From the NCBI RefSeq assembly GCF_004920405.1, contig NZ_RFLV01000001.1:62001-126000 (forward strand): DNA of 64,000 nucleotides, read 5' to 3'. Below, piece by piece: positions 55,733-64,000 of the stretch. The notes under the pieces were generated by a model. The model ran no database searches and had not been told where the DNA came from. It saw nothing but the letters and a program-made list of their open reading frames with translations. The position numbers and the translations under genes are program-made. Origin of the DNA: Pseudomonas leptonychotis. Lineage in GTDB: Bacteria > Pseudomonadota > Gammaproteobacteria > Pseudomonadales > Pseudomonadaceae. How positions within the stretch are numbered: position 1 is the stretch's first letter; each line of letters starts with the position of its first letter.

Positions 55733-56950
55733 TTACCCCACCAACTGATTGAGAGACAGAATCGGCAGCAGGATAGCCAGTACGATCACCAGCACCACTG
55801 CGCCCATAAATACCAACATAAACGGTTCGAACAGCCCGACCAGCAAGGCCACCTGCGCACCCAGGTCGTTTTCCTGATTGCGCGCGGTGCGCGCCAGCAT
55901 CTGGTCCAGCTCACCCGAGCGCTCGCCGCTGGCGATCATGTGCAGCATCATCGGCGGAAACTGGCCGCTGGCTTCCAGTGCACGCGTCAAGCTGCCGCCT
56001 TCGCGAACCTTTTGCGCGGCGATCACCACGTCGGCGCGAATCACTCGGTTGGCGATCACCTGCGCACCAATGCCCAGGGCTTCAACCAACGGCACGCCGC
56101 TGCGAGTCAAAATAGCCAGGGTCGAAGCAAAGCGGGCGCAATCGGTGGCGCGGATCAAACGCCCCACCAACGGGATACGCAGCAAAAAGCCGTGCCAGCG
56201 CGCCTTGACGCCATCATCACGCAACGACCAGCGCAGGGCGAACACACCCAATATCACCACAATCACCGCCAGCCAGCCCCACCCCTTGACCCAATCACTC
56301 AGAGCAATCAGGCCACGGGTCAGCGCCGGCAGGGTTTGCCCGGAGTCGATAAACACCCGCACCACATCCGGCACCACATAGCCAAGTAGAAAGCCGACGA
56401 TCAGTAACGAGGCGCACATCAGAATCAGCGGATAGAGCAGCGCCAACTGGATTTTCTGTCGTGACTGCTGGCGTTGCTCGGTGTAGTCGGCCAACTGTTC
56501 CAGCACCGGACCCAGATGGCCGGCATGTTCACCCGCCGCTACGGTGGCGCGGTACAGCTCGGGAAACGCCGAAGGAAATTCTTTCAGGCTGCTGGCCAGG
56601 TCATGGCCTTCGAGCACCCGCGCCCGCACCGCCAGCAACATACTTTGGATACGCGGTGAGCTGGCCTGCGCAGCAGCTGCGCGCAAGGACTCCTCAATCG
56701 GCAGCGCCGCCTGCACCAAGGTTGCCAATTGGCGGGTAATCAGTGCCAGATCACGGGCTGAAATACCCCGTGCGAAGCTGAAATGCCCCGCACCGCTGAC
56801 GTTTTCCCGGGTGCGGGTGGCCTTAACGTCGAGTGGTGCCAGTTGTCGCTCGCGCAGTATTTGCCGCACCTGGCGGGCGCTATCGGCTTCCAGCACGCCT
56901 TTCTGCTGGCGTCCGTTGCCGTCGAGAGCAAGGTATTCGAAGGCCGCCAT
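55733..56950 (-). CDS. xcpS: type II secretion platform protein F
   Basis: 405 aa inner-membrane protein with three membrane helices (about 170-190, 220-240 and 380-400) and two homologous cytosolic helical domains. It anchors the pseudopilus base and contacts the GspE ATPase. Its start overlaps the xcpR stop. Confidence 0.95.
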   Translation of the reverse strand: MAAFEYLALDGNGRQQKGVLEADSARQVRQILRERQLAPLDVKATRTRENVSGAGHFSFARGISARDLALITRQLATLVQAALPIEESLRAAAAQASSPRIQSMLLAVRARVLEGHDLASSLKEFPSAFPELYRATVAAGEHAGHLGPVLEQLADYTEQRQQSRQKIQLALLYPLILMCASLLIVGFLLGYVVPDVVRVFIDSGQTLPALTRGLIALSDWVKGWGWLAVIVVILGVFALRWSLRDDGVKARWHGFLLRIPLVGRLIRATDCARFASTLAILTRSGVPLVEALGIGAQVIANRVIRADVVIAAQKVREGGSLTRALEASGQFPPMMLHMIASGERSGELDQMLARTARNQENDLGAQVALLVGLFEPFMLVFMGAVVLVIVLAILLPILSLNQLVG

Positions 56951-58437
56951 TATTCTTCTCGCGTCACGCGCAGCACTTCCTCGACCGTGGTCGCCCCTTC
57001 CAGCACCTTGCGCCGGCCATCCTCCCGGATGCTCGGGCCCAGACTGCGAGCGTGGCGGGTCATGTCTTGTTCGGAGGCAGCGTTGTGAATCAGGGTGCGC
57101 AGGTGATCGTCAAACACCACCAACTCATAAATGCCGGTACGGCCGCGATAGCCTTGCTGGTGACACTCGGCGCAGCCACGGGCGTGATACAGGGTCGGCG
57201 GCGGCGCAAATGGCACGCCAAGCAATTTGCACTCGGCTTCATCAGCTTGATAAGCCTCTTTGCAATGCGGACAGAGCACCCGCACCAGGCGCTGAGCCAG
57301 TACACCGAGCAAGGACGACGACAACAGAAACGGCTCGATGCCCATGTCCACCAGGCGGGTGATCGCGCCGATGGCACTGTTGGTGTGCAAGGTCGAGAGC
57401 ACCAGGTGACCAGTCAACGAGGCCTGCACAGCGATTTCGGCGGTTTCCTTGTCGCGAATCTCACCGACCATTACCACATCCGGGTCCTGACGCAGGATGG
57501 CGCGCAGGCCGCGGGCAAAGGTCATATCCACCTTGGCATTAACCTGGGTCTGACCAATACCTTCGAGGTGATATTCGATCGGGTCTTCGACGGTAAGGAT
57601 ATTGCGTGTGCGGTCATTCAGGCTGACCAGGCTGGCGTACAGCGTGGTGGTCTTGCCCGAACCAGTGGGCCCGGTGACCAGCAGAATGCCGTGGGGCTTG
57701 CGCACAGTGGCTTCCATCAGGTCGCGATCGCGCGCGCTCATGCCCAGGTGCTGCAGGTTGAGGCGGCCGGCTTGCTTGTCGAGCAAACGCAGCACCACCC
57801 GCTCGCCATTGGCCGACGGCAGTGTGGAAACCCGCACGTCCACCTCACGACCGCCGACTTTCAGGGAAATTCGTCCATCCTGGGGGATACGCTTTTCGGC
57901 AATATCCAGCCGCGCCATGACCTTGATCCGCGACACCAGCAGAGCTGCCAGCTCGCGCTTGGGCTCCAGCACCTCACGCAGAATACCGTCGACGCGAAAG
58001 CGCACGACCAGGCGTTTTTCGAAGGTTTCTAGGTGGATATCCGAGGCGTTTTCCTTGATCGCTTCGCCCAGGATGGCATTGATCAAACGAATGATCGGCG
58101 CGTCGTCTTCCTGTTCCAGCAGGTCCTCGGTTTCAGGTACCTGCTCGGCCAGAGCGGCCAGATCCAGGCTACCGCCAATGTCCTCAGCCAGCTGCATGGA
58201 CGCCGAGTCATGCTGGTAAGCCTTGCCCAGTGCTTGCTCGAAGGCCTCAAGTGACAAGGCATGCAGCGGTAACTGCGCACCGACGAAGCGTTGCGCCTCG
58301 GCCAGCGCCACCAGTTCAGCGCCAGGACGGTAGGCCAGGCCAGGCACGCCCTCCACCACCAGCAGGACCACGCCATGGCGCCGGGCAAAACTGAATGGTA
58401 ATCGCCGTACTGGCACATCTATAAGCAGCGCGTTCAT
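56950..58437 (-). CDS. xcpR: type II secretion ATPase E
   Basis: 495 aa cytosolic hexameric ATPase that drives pseudopilus assembly. Walker A GPTGSGKT is at 256-263; an Asp box, the Walker B segment (VVMVGEIRD, near 322-330) and His box follow. The four-Cys zinc module (CPHC ... CAEC) is at about 395-430. The start at 58437 is 58 codons into nothing else; TAAGG lies about ten bases upstream. First gene of the xcpR-Z operon. Confidence 0.96.
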   Translation of the reverse strand: MNALLIDVPVRRLPFSFARRHGVVLLVVEGVPGLAYRPGAELVALAEAQRFVGAQLPLHALSLEAFEQALGKAYQHDSASMQLAEDIGGSLDLAALAEQVPETEDLLEQEDDAPIIRLINAILGEAIKENASDIHLETFEKRLVVRFRVDGILREVLEPKRELAALLVSRIKVMARLDIAEKRIPQDGRISLKVGGREVDVRVSTLPSANGERVVLRLLDKQAGRLNLQHLGMSARDRDLMEATVRKPHGILLVTGPTGSGKTTTLYASLVSLNDRTRNILTVEDPIEYHLEGIGQTQVNAKVDMTFARGLRAILRQDPDVVMVGEIRDKETAEIAVQASLTGHLVLSTLHTNSAIGAITRLVDMGIEPFLLSSSLLGVLAQRLVRVLCPHCKEAYQADEAECKLLGVPFAPPPTLYHARGCAECHQQGYRGRTGIYELVVFDDHLRTLIHNAASEQDMTRHARSLGPSIREDGRRKVLEGATTVEEVLRVTREE

Positions 58438-58696
58438 TCGTAACAGGCCTTAAGCACAGTAACCCGACACAGCACCCACGGCTGGAAAGCGAAGGCTCAA
58501 AATCAAAGGTTCTGTGAATTAATTGTTGTATGTTGCTCGCAGTAGAGCGAAAACAGCACGCTATCTTTAGCACATTGAGCTGACCGACACACTACCCCAA
58601 CGGGGGGCTGCCAAATGCTTGCCAAGTGTCTATGATCAGCGCGCGATCCACGCCACATAGTAGGCCACATAATAATAAGTTCTGGAGTGACGCACC
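58438..58696. other. divergent xcpR/xcpP control region
   Basis: 260 bases between the two xcp operons. In P. aeruginosa this region answers to quorum sensing; I looked for an NNCT-N12-AGNN lux-type box and saw no convincing one. A candidate sigma-70 promoter for xcpP is listed separately. No gene. Confidence 0.5.
58608..58636 (+). promoter_or_regulatory. candidate promoter of xcpP-xcpQ
   Basis: CTGCCA (58608-58613) and TATGAT (58631-58636) with a 17-base spacer; the -10 matches the consensus in five of six. It sits about 60 bases before xcpP. Confidence 0.45.
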
Positions 58697-59341
58697 TTGC
58701 CCTTTTCGGCTATTCAACGCTGGCTGCAGAGCCATATCGCGACCCTAATGGGGCTTGTGCTTGTGACTGCCATGAGCGCCAGCCTGGCATGGCAAAGCGC
58801 CGATTGGCTGCGGTTGCTGCGTTCACCCGCGGCGGCGAGCGATAACACGAGCAACGAAGCCGCTGTGGCCGTGCATAGCCTCGAAATCGGCCACTTATTC
58901 GGCACCCACAACGCAACCAGCGACGGCCCCGCGCCCAGCACCAACCTGCGCCTGACCCTGCTCGGCAGTTTCGTGCACGCCGATCCTGCTCGCTCCACCG
59001 CGATTATTCGCAGCGAAGGCAGCACCGCGCAGCGTTACAGCATCGACAGTGAAATCAGCAGCGGCGTGCGCTTGCACTCGGTCGCAGCGGACCGCGTTGA
59101 GCTGCTGCGCAATGGCCGCCGTGAGAGCCTCAGTTTTCCGCTCAATAGCTCGACCGCCGGCAACGTGCAAAGCAATACCCAGGAAATCATGGCCGACCCC
59201 CTTGAGCAGCTCAGCGAGATGGAGTCCGATGACCTGAGCCAACTGCGCGAGCGCATGGACGCCCTGCGTGAGCAAATGCAGGCCTCAGACAGCCTACCCA
59301 GCGGCGCAGAACCCACCGAACAGCCCACGGAAGACAACTGA
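58697..59341 (+). CDS. xcpP: type II secretion protein C
   Basis: 214 aa bitopic inner-membrane protein linking the platform to the secretin. A short cytosolic part, one helix at about 17-33, a homology region domain (about 85-145) and a C-terminal coiled coil (170-200) instead of a PDZ domain, as in Pseudomonas. The frame starts with TTG at 58697, nine bases after GGAG; the first ATG (58749) would remove most of the N-terminus, so TTG is preferred. Confidence 0.92.
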   Translation: MPFSAIQRWLQSHIATLMGLVLVTAMSASLAWQSADWLRLLRSPAAASDNTSNEAAVAVHSLEIGHLFGTHNATSDGPAPSTNLRLTLLGSFVHADPARSTAIIRSEGSTAQRYSIDSEISSGVRLHSVAADRVELLRNGRRESLSFPLNSSTAGNVQSNTQEIMADPLEQLSEMESDDLSQLRERMDALREQMQASDSLPSGAEPTEQPTEDN

Positions 59342-59345
59342 CACG

Positions 59346-61295
59346 ATGACCCCGACTCTCTCGCGCGTTACCATCGCCCTGCTGGCCGCCGGATTGGCCT
59401 GCAGCTCATTACCACTGAGTGCAGCTGTTACAGCCGTCACACCGAGCGCCAGCCAGCAAGAAGAAAGCTGGACCATCAACCTCAAAGGGGCCGATATCCG
59501 TGAGTTTATCGACCAAGTCGCGCAGATCAGCGGGCAAACCTTTGTTGTCGATCCGCGGGTCAAGGGCCAGGTCAACGTGGTGTCTAACAGCCCACTGACC
59601 TTGAGCGAGGTCTATCAGCTGTTCCTCTCGGTGATGGCCACCCACGGTTTCAGCGTGATCACCCAGGGTGACCAGGCGCGCATCGTGCCTAACGCCGAGG
59701 CCAAGTCCGACGCAGATGCGGGCCGCAGCGCGCCGGATCGCTTGGAAACCCGGCTGATTCAAGTACAGCACGGCTCAGCCACCGAGCTGATTCCGCTGAT
59801 TCGCCCATTGGTGCCGCAGTACGGTCACCTGGCGGCAATTAGCAGCGCTAACGCGATCATCATCAGCGACCGCACGGCCAATATCGAACGCATCGAAGAC
59901 CTGCTGCGTCAGCTCGACCAGAAAGGTCAGAACGACTACAGCGTGCTCAACTTGCAACATGCCTGGGTGATGGACACCGCCGAAGTGCTGCGCAGCGCCG
60001 TGGACCGCGGCCAAGCCAAAGGCGCATCCGGCACCCAAGTGATTGCCGACGGCCGTACCAACCGCCTGATTTTGCTCGGCCCACCCGCCGCACGGGCCAA
60101 ACTGGTAGCCCTGGCGCAATCACTGGACACGCCCACCAGCCGCTCGGCCAATACCCGAGTGATTCGCCTGCGCCATGGCGATGCCAAAAGCCTGGCAGAA
60201 ACCCTGGGGGAAATTTCCGAGAAGCTCAAACCGGAAGCGGCCGGGGAAACCACTGGCAAACCGCAAACCATCCTGATTCGCGCCGATGAAAGCCTCAACG
60301 CCCTGGTGTTGCTGGCTGAACCGGATGTGGTGGCCACCCTGGAAGACATCGTGCGCCAGCTCGACGTACCGCGCGCTCAGGTCATGGTCGAGGCCGCCAT
60401 TGTCGAAGTCTCCGGCGATATCAGTGACGCGCTGGGCGTGCAATGGGCCGTAGATGCCCGCGGCGGCAGCGGCGGCCTGGGCGGTACCAACTTCAGCGGC
60501 ACCGGGCTGTCAGTGGGCCGAGTCCTGCAAGCCATCCAGGACAGCGGCAATGACACCGACAACAACACCCTGGGCAACCTTCCGGACGGTGCAATCATCG
60601 GCTTGGGTACCGACAGTTTCGGCGTGCTGATCACTGCATTGTCAGCCAACAGTAAAAGCAACCTGCTGTCGACGCCGAGCCTGCTGACCCTCGATCACCA
60701 GAAAGCGGAAATCCTGGTCGGGCAAAACGTGCCCTTCCAGACCGGCTCCTTTACCACCAGTGCCTCAGGAGCCGACAACCCCTTCACCACCATTGAGCGC
60801 CAGGACATCGGCGTGACCCTGAAAGTCACCCCGCATATCAACGATGGCGCCAGCCTGCGCCTGGAAATCGAGCAGGAAATCTCCTCGATCGCGCCCACCA
60901 GCCAGGGCGTAAATGCGGTCGACCTGATCACCAACAAGCGCTCGATCAAAAGCACCATTCTCGCCGAGAACGGCCAGGTCATCGTATTGGGCGGGCTGAT
61001 TCAGGATGACGTCACCCAAGCTGATTCCAAGGTGCCGCTGCTGGGTGACCTACCCCTGCTCGGCCGGTTGTTCCGCTCCACTAAAGAGACGCGGATCAAA
61101 CGCAACCTGATGGTCTTCCTGCGCCCGACGGTTATCCGCGACGCGGCCGGTATGGCAGCGTTGTCCGGGAAGAAATACAGCGATATCCGTGTGCTCGGTG
61201 ATGTGCGCGAGGACTATCGCCCCGGCATATTGCCACGTGATCCGGTGCAGCTGTTTGACAAGGCAGAACCTGGGGCCGTCGATCTGCGCGAATAG
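59346..61295 (+). CDS. xcpQ: type II secretin D
   Basis: 649 aa outer-membrane secretin. A signal peptide (about 1-34, ending LSAAV) precedes N0-N3 domains (45-330) and the secretin core (about 340-610) with the family signature VPLLGDLPLLGRLFR. The S-domain tail is short. The start at 59346 (MTPTLSRVTIALLAAGL) was chosen because it gives a proper signal peptide; the earlier in-frame ATG lies inside xcpP. It follows xcpP by four bases. Confidence 0.95.
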   Translation: MTPTLSRVTIALLAAGLACSSLPLSAAVTAVTPSASQQEESWTINLKGADIREFIDQVAQISGQTFVVDPRVKGQVNVVSNSPLTLSEVYQLFLSVMATHGFSVITQGDQARIVPNAEAKSDADAGRSAPDRLETRLIQVQHGSATELIPLIRPLVPQYGHLAAISSANAIIISDRTANIERIEDLLRQLDQKGQNDYSVLNLQHAWVMDTAEVLRSAVDRGQAKGASGTQVIADGRTNRLILLGPPAARAKLVALAQSLDTPTSRSANTRVIRLRHGDAKSLAETLGEISEKLKPEAAGETTGKPQTILIRADESLNALVLLAEPDVVATLEDIVRQLDVPRAQVMVEAAIVEVSGDISDALGVQWAVDARGGSGGLGGTNFSGTGLSVGRVLQAIQDSGNDTDNNTLGNLPDGAIIGLGTDSFGVLITALSANSKSNLLSTPSLLTLDHQKAEILVGQNVPFQTGSFTTSASGADNPFTTIERQDIGVTLKVTPHINDGASLRLEIEQEISSIAPTSQGVNAVDLITNKRSIKSTILAENGQVIVLGGLIQDDVTQADSKVPLLGDLPLLGRLFRSTKETRIKRNLMVFLRPTVIRDAAGMAALSGKKYSDIRVLGDVREDYRPGILPRDPVQLFDKAEPGAVDLRE

Positions 61296-61308
61296 CGCAT
61301 TGGCAAAC

Positions 61309-61340
61309 AAAAAGGCCTCGGTAAATACCGAGGCCTTTTT
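61309..61340. terminator. convergent terminator after xcpQ
   Basis: AAAAAGGCCTCGGT / ACCGAGGCCTTTTT, a 14-bp stem with a four-base loop and a longer T run beyond. It serves xcpQ and the convergent heme protein gene. Confidence 0.9.
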
Positions 61341-61359
61341 TTATTACGGCGACTAGCGC

Positions 61360-64000
61360 TTACTTATCTTCGTTACGCTGATGCTTGAAGAACACCCCGT
61401 TGTCACCGAAGGCTGAGGCGATAAACGCCGAGGTCAGCTCCATCTCGCCGATCTTCACCGCGCTGTTGCGGCGCTGAGCAGCATAGTAACGACTGATCGA
61501 GGGGATGATTGAGGTTTTGATCTCCATCGCCGTAGCGTAAACGTCATAGACCTTGGTGCCTGCATTCAAGGTCAGCAGATCGTTGCGGAAATCATGGGCC
61601 GTGCTGGCAAAGCGGTTACGCAGCTCACTTCGCGGCACGAAGTAGATCTGCGTCGGCGCCTTGGGCTTGGCCACCACCGCACCGTTCTGGCTGACTTCGG
61701 CCAGGTCGTTAAGCAGCAGCAATGTCGGTTTCATGCTCACCGCCGAGAACAAGATGGTCGTGCCCAAGGTGTCGTTAACTTCCGGCACCACGTATTGCGA
61801 TAACTCGTTGGCGAAGAAGTTATGGTTCGCGCCCTGCCCGCTCAAGGTATAGAGCGCCGAGACGTTTTCCGACGGTTTGCCATCGACAAAGGCTTTCCAC
61901 GCCAAGCCAGGGGCAAAACCTCGATCAGCCGGATCACCGGTTACTGATAAGCGCAGCAAGCCACTGTCTGAGCCTTGGAACAGGCCGCTGAAGGGGTTGT
62001 TCGGCACGGCAACAAACTTGACCTTGGCCATCACCCCATGGGGATGAATGGGTTTCTCGTAACCAGCCGGCGCCACGTCGCTGCGGGTTTTCACCTTGCT
62101 CCACAGGATCGAGCTGATCAGTCCGCCAATATTCACTGGCTGCAAAACTGGCAGCCGGTCGGCGGCGTACTGGGTGCGTAACGCGCCGTTAACCCAGAGG
62201 TTTTCCTGCTTGTTGGCCGCCGGCCAGCTTTCGTAATCCGCCGGGATGTTCAGGCCCCAGGGTTTGAAGGCGTTTTCCACACCAACCAAACTGCTCTGCA
62301 ACTGCGGGTTATGCCGACGCAATACATCGACCATGGTCGTGTGTTCAACCCAATCGATACCTTCCTGGGTGTACACCTCAGGGCGATAGTCCTTGGTATA
62401 GAAACGGTCAGCCATCAGCCGGCGTGAGGCGTTCATGATGAAAATCTGGAACGCTGTCTCACCGAAAGCAAAGCCATCTGGGCGCACCGTTTCCGCCAAT
62501 TGGCCGACCAGGGTGTCGATTTTCTCGATGTCGTTGCTGTACAGACGCTTGAGCTCGGCCAAGGTGGCCGCATCCTTAGTCAGGTCCTCGAACTTGGTGA
62601 TTGGATTGAGGCCGATCTGCCGGCGGAACTCGTTATAGCGCGGCACGCCACGTTCACGGTCACGCAGCACGTCGATGGCCGCCAAGTCGATATCGCCTAC
62701 CAATGGCATCGACAGGTTACGCAGGAAGTTGGGGTAGTTGTGCAGCGTCAACGAACCTGGATTGGTGATACCGAAGGAATACCACAGGCGCTCCGGGCGT
62801 TCGTCGTTGAGCAGGTTCTCAGCGTCGCGGTCACGGGTATTTTGCAGTGCAATGGTGCGCGAGACCTGATTGGAGCCGATGTCATACACCTGCACGTTGT
62901 CACGCATCAGTGGGTGCATGCGGTACACCGAGACAAACTCTTCGGTGAGGGTGAACGGCACACCGTAGTTGTTCGGCGCAGTGGAGCCAACGATGCCCGT
63001 CAGGGCGTGATCGATGGCGCTGTTGCCGACACCTGGGGCCACATTCGGGTCGAAACCGAGAATGCGTTTAACGAAAGAGTCGGACTTAGCCAAGTCTGCC
63101 TGCAGCATGCGTACTTCCGCCTGGAAGTCATCACGCGGGCCGCCCTGACCGATTAAGCCCCACCAGTTGGAATACATGGCGCGCTCGGTAATCGGGTTGG
63201 CGATCACTGCCGGGGTCCATTCCACGGTATGGATCTTGGCCATCAACGCCGCGTTAATCAGGCGCGCCCGGTCGTACAGCCACTGGTCACTCTGCGCCGG
63301 GTATTTCTGCTTGAGTTTGCTGGCAATGGCGTTGTGCTCAAGGGTGAACAGCTGATGCAGCATGCTCAAGCCCACCCACCAGTTTTCGTTGAAACCGGTG
63401 ACGGGTTTGCCGCTGAGCAGCTCGGTGGGCAAGGTGCCGTTGGCATTGACCTTGAGCTTGCCGTCGACAAAAGAACGCACCTTGTCGTTGGTTTCCTTGC
63501 TGCTGCCATACAGCTGCGAGCCATCCCACCAGTGGGTGTTGTGGTTACGGTAGGTTTGCGGCTTGCCGGCGTCACTGCTGCTGCGGCTCGGGTCAGGCTG
63601 GGTGCGCTTGACCGACATGTTACCGCTGCCCAGCACATCGCCTGGCGGTAGCGGAAACTGGATCGGATCGGCATCGGCATTCGGGCCGTGGTCGAACCAA
63701 TCGTGCACCATAAATTGAATCCAGGCAGCGGCGATAAAGTTGAGGCTGGCCGCGGGTTTGAATTCCTCACGCGCCATCAGGCTGTTACTCACCTCGCGTG
63801 GGTTGGGCGTCAACAAGGTACTGGTTTCACCCCGAGTCACTGCCGGGTTGACGTTACGACCGAAGCGCCGATACACCGAGCCCTCGGCCGGATTACTGAG
63901 AATATTGCAGGTACCGTCCTCGGTACGCGCTGCCTGGCTGCGCGCATCACAGGTGATGTTGGCGTTGTAGCCCGCGTAATTTTCGACATCAAAAAGGTTG
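61360..64000 (-). CDS. heme peroxidase of the fatty acid alpha-dioxygenase/cyclooxygenase class (5' end beyond the window)
   Basis: At least 880 residues; the frame is open to the right edge, and a GTG at 63876 is inside the protein. Counting from that codon: the distal His59 lies in IQFMVHDWFDHG, close to the alpha-dioxygenase form; LFTLEHNAIA is at 176-185; Tyr318 and proximal His321 stand in VYRMHPL, the Tyr-x-x-His pair that carries the radical and binds heme in cyclooxygenases and alpha-DOX. The C-terminal 250 residues after the catalytic domain are unassigned. A likely reaction is oxygenation of a fatty acid; true peroxidase activity is the alternative. A signal peptide cannot be checked because the start is missing. 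It converges on xcpQ. Confidence 0.82.
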   Translation of the reverse strand, partial: NLFDVENYAGYNANITCDARSQAARTEDGTCNILSNPAEGSVYRRFGRNVNPAVTRGETSTLLTPNPREVSNSLMAREEFKPAASLNFIAAAWIQFMVHDWFDHGPNADADPIQFPLPPGDVLGSGNMSVKRTQPDPSRSSSDAGKPQTYRNHNTHWWDGSQLYGSSKETNDKVRSFVDGKLKVNANGTLPTELLSGKPVTGFNENWWVGLSMLHQLFTLEHNAIASKLKQKYPAQSDQWLYDRARLINAALMAKIHTVEWTPAVIANPITERAMYSNWWGLIGQGGPRDDFQAEVRMLQADLAKSDSFVKRILGFDPNVAPGVGNSAIDHALTGIVGSTAPNNYGVPFTLTEEFVSVYRMHPLMRDNVQVYDIGSNQVSRTIALQNTRDRDAENLLNDERPERLWYSFGITNPGSLTLHNYPNFLRNLSMPLVGDIDLAAIDVLRDRERGVPRYNEFRRQIGLNPITKFEDLTKDAATLAELKRLYSNDIEKIDTLVGQLAETVRPDGFAFGETAFQIFIMNASRRLMADRFYTKDYRPEVYTQEGIDWVEHTTMVDVLRRHNPQLQSSLVGVENAFKPWGLNIPADYESWPAANKQENLWVNGALRTQYAADRLPVLQPVNIGGLISSILWSKVKTRSDVAPAGYEKPIHPHGVMAKVKFVAVPNNPFSGLFQGSDSGLLRLSVTGDPADRGFAPGLAWKAFVDGKPSENVSALYTLSGQGANHNFFANELSQYVVPEVNDTLGTTILFSAVSMKPTLLLLNDLAEVSQNGAVVAKPKAPTQIYFVPRSELRNRFASTAHDFRNDLLTLNAGTKVYDVYATAMEIKTSIIPSISRYYAAQRRNSAVKIGEMELTSAFIASAFGDNGVFFKHQRNEDK

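Noticed and set aside
56833..58032. A 399-codon plus-strand frame over xcpR/xcpS
   Set aside because: Runs through two well-supported xcp genes on the other strand; no motif.
58438..58696. A lux-type quorum-sensing box between xcpR and xcpP
   Set aside because: Expected from P. aeruginosa, but no NNCT-N12-AGNN palindrome was convincing.

Overview
The window reads as chromosome of a Pseudomonas-like gammaproteobacterium. This rests on family content and gene order recalled from Pseudomonas genomes, not on a database search: a gloA-argG-motY-pyrC-rnt block, the giant NAD-dependent glutamate dehydrogenase beside a moxR/bat block, a nadK-to-pepN block, fadH with an AraC-type regulator, three tRNA genes, and a complete divergent xcp type II secretion locus. 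GC is high and coding density is high, apart from a roughly 1 kb AT-richer gap at 9.3-10.4 kb.

1-9.3 kb: the accessory part. A minus-strand operon of eight genes, most of them overlapping or nearly touching, runs off the left edge. In transcription order it encodes a long acyl carrier protein with a C-terminal four-cysteine tail, an active ketosynthase, a ketosynthase-like protein without the catalytic Cys, a second active ketosynthase, a degenerate ketosynthase that keeps a Cys but lacks both His residues, a large fusion of a class III PLP aminotransferase with an acyl-ACP-reductase-like module, a FabG-type ketoreductase and a second short-chain dehydrogenase (cut by the edge). The set predicts a lipid or polyketide chain built on an ACP, released as an aldehyde and possibly transaminated to an amine. 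A MerR-type promoter (19-20 bp spacer filled by an inverted repeat) lies upstream. I do not recognise this exact cluster and consider it the best candidate for an undescribed system.

10-27 kb: housekeeping. gloA and argG, then motY (minus), pyrC and rnt (plus), a 47-base convergent terminator, gdhB (minus), and a divergent five-gene moxR/DUF58/DUF4381/VWA/VWA-TPR/BatD-type operon with almost every junction overlapping.

27-35 kb: four envelope genes on the minus strand: a DUF1302 outer-membrane barrel, a DUF1329 periplasmic protein, a YCF48-like propeller and an RND/MMPL permease. A near-perfect sigma-54 -24/-12 element precedes the first gene. An internal terminator plus a candidate sigma-70 promoter suggests two transcripts.

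35-51 kb: a nadK, phosphoesterase, rhomboid, YeaC, DUF2797, pepN operon (minus), DUF1853 (plus), a cNMP-binding/rhodanese protein, a PLP desulfhydrase-like enzyme, an unrecognised coiled-coil protein, an NTF2-like protein, fadH, an AraC regulator, a tiny acidic peptide, two identical tRNA-Asp genes and tRNA-Val.

51-64 kb: xcpR-Z (minus) and xcpP-Q (plus) encode a type II secretion machine lacking only the prepilin peptidase. Convergent to xcpQ is a large heme protein of the alpha-dioxygenase/cyclooxygenase class, cut by the right edge.
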